Shown: positions 63,966-64,000 of the stretch, piece by piece | Position numbering within the stretch: the first letter of the stretch is position 1 | Layout: the number at the start of each line of letters is the position of its first letter | NCBI GenBank assembly: GCA_034003325.1 | Contig: JAVEYW010000007.1 | Span: forward strand, 158,814 to 222,813 | Source of the DNA: Desulfobacterales bacterium | GTDB lineage: Bacteria; Desulfobacterota; Desulfobacteria; Desulfobacterales; JAFDDL01 | DNA length: 64,000 nucleotides | Direction: 5' to 3' | Position numbers and translations under genes: made by a program | The notes under the pieces: model-generated | Told to the model about the DNA's origin: nothing | The model's input: the letters and a program-made list of their open reading frames with translations, nothing else | The model's database searches: none

Positions 63966-64000
63966 AGGAAGGGGCTGTTTTTGCGTGATGGGAGGGGCTG

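Overview
The window looks like a bacterial chromosome segment of moderate-to-high GC. A sulfate-reducer-like Desulfobacterota member is the best guess. This is inferred from gene content only: a lactate/glycolate-type CCG-domain iron-sulfur protein, a HesB/IscA-like protein with an in-frame UGA that reads as selenocysteine, a PEP-CTERM protein, a Wzx/Wzy exopolysaccharide (EPS) locus and many small accessory genes. No rRNA or tRNA gene and no CRISPR array was seen.

Positions 1-25,725 are housekeeping and metabolic genes on both strands. In order: a CCG-domain Fe-S protein (cut by the left edge), a universal stress protein, a LOG-family protein, a thioredoxin-reductase-like flavoprotein, glutamate dehydrogenase, a cytidylate-kinase-like protein, an M3 oligopeptidase, a cupin regulator, a nitroreductase, a receiver protein coupled to a tiny membrane protein, the HesB-like selenoprotein, a purine/SAM by-product salvage operon (PNP, two SAH/MTA-deaminase-like amidohydrolases, adenine deaminase), an RNA methyltransferase, a SMUG1-like DNA glycosylase, a Nudix protein, chorismate mutase/prephenate dehydrogenase, and a polyamine operon (speD, speE, ornithine-decarboxylase-like).

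Positions 25,823-63,790 are almost entirely minus-strand and form one large EPS locus, read from right to left. The upstream part makes and flips the glycan: pyruvyltransferase, FrhB-like Fe-S protein, Wzx flippase, a Wzy-like protein, an asparagine-synthase-like protein, glycosyltransferases, the UDP-FucNAc-type set CapE/CapF/CapG, and a bacillosamine-type set (PglC-, PglD-, PglE- and PglF-like). The downstream part exports it: beta-barrel protein, Wza-like, Wzc-like kinase, CpsB-like phosphatase and a Wzy-TPR protein. Between them (33.3-41.3 kb) sits a peptide-modification cassette: nucleotidyltransferase, TM-anchored pseudo-receiver, HprK-like kinase, PqqD-like protein, S26-like peptidase, radical SAM/SPASM enzyme, a 54-residue Cys-containing candidate precursor, a PEP-CTERM protein, an ABC exporter and a secreted Cys-rich protein. 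This looks like a RiPP-type pathway embedded in an EPS operon.

The EPS gene order is broken at several junctions by small accessory modules flanked by short-period tandem repeats. A GxxExxY (PDDEXK-like) gene is bracketed by 9-bp AATCTGCG-type repeats that also occur inside neighbouring coding regions, in frame. A four-helix-bundle gene with an internal amber stop is bracketed by inverted TGAGTGG heptamers. There is a repeat pair without a gene, and a UPF0175/PIN toxin-antitoxin pair whose toxin is frameshifted by a 25-bp tandem duplication. The last ~150 bp resemble an insertion-sequence end.
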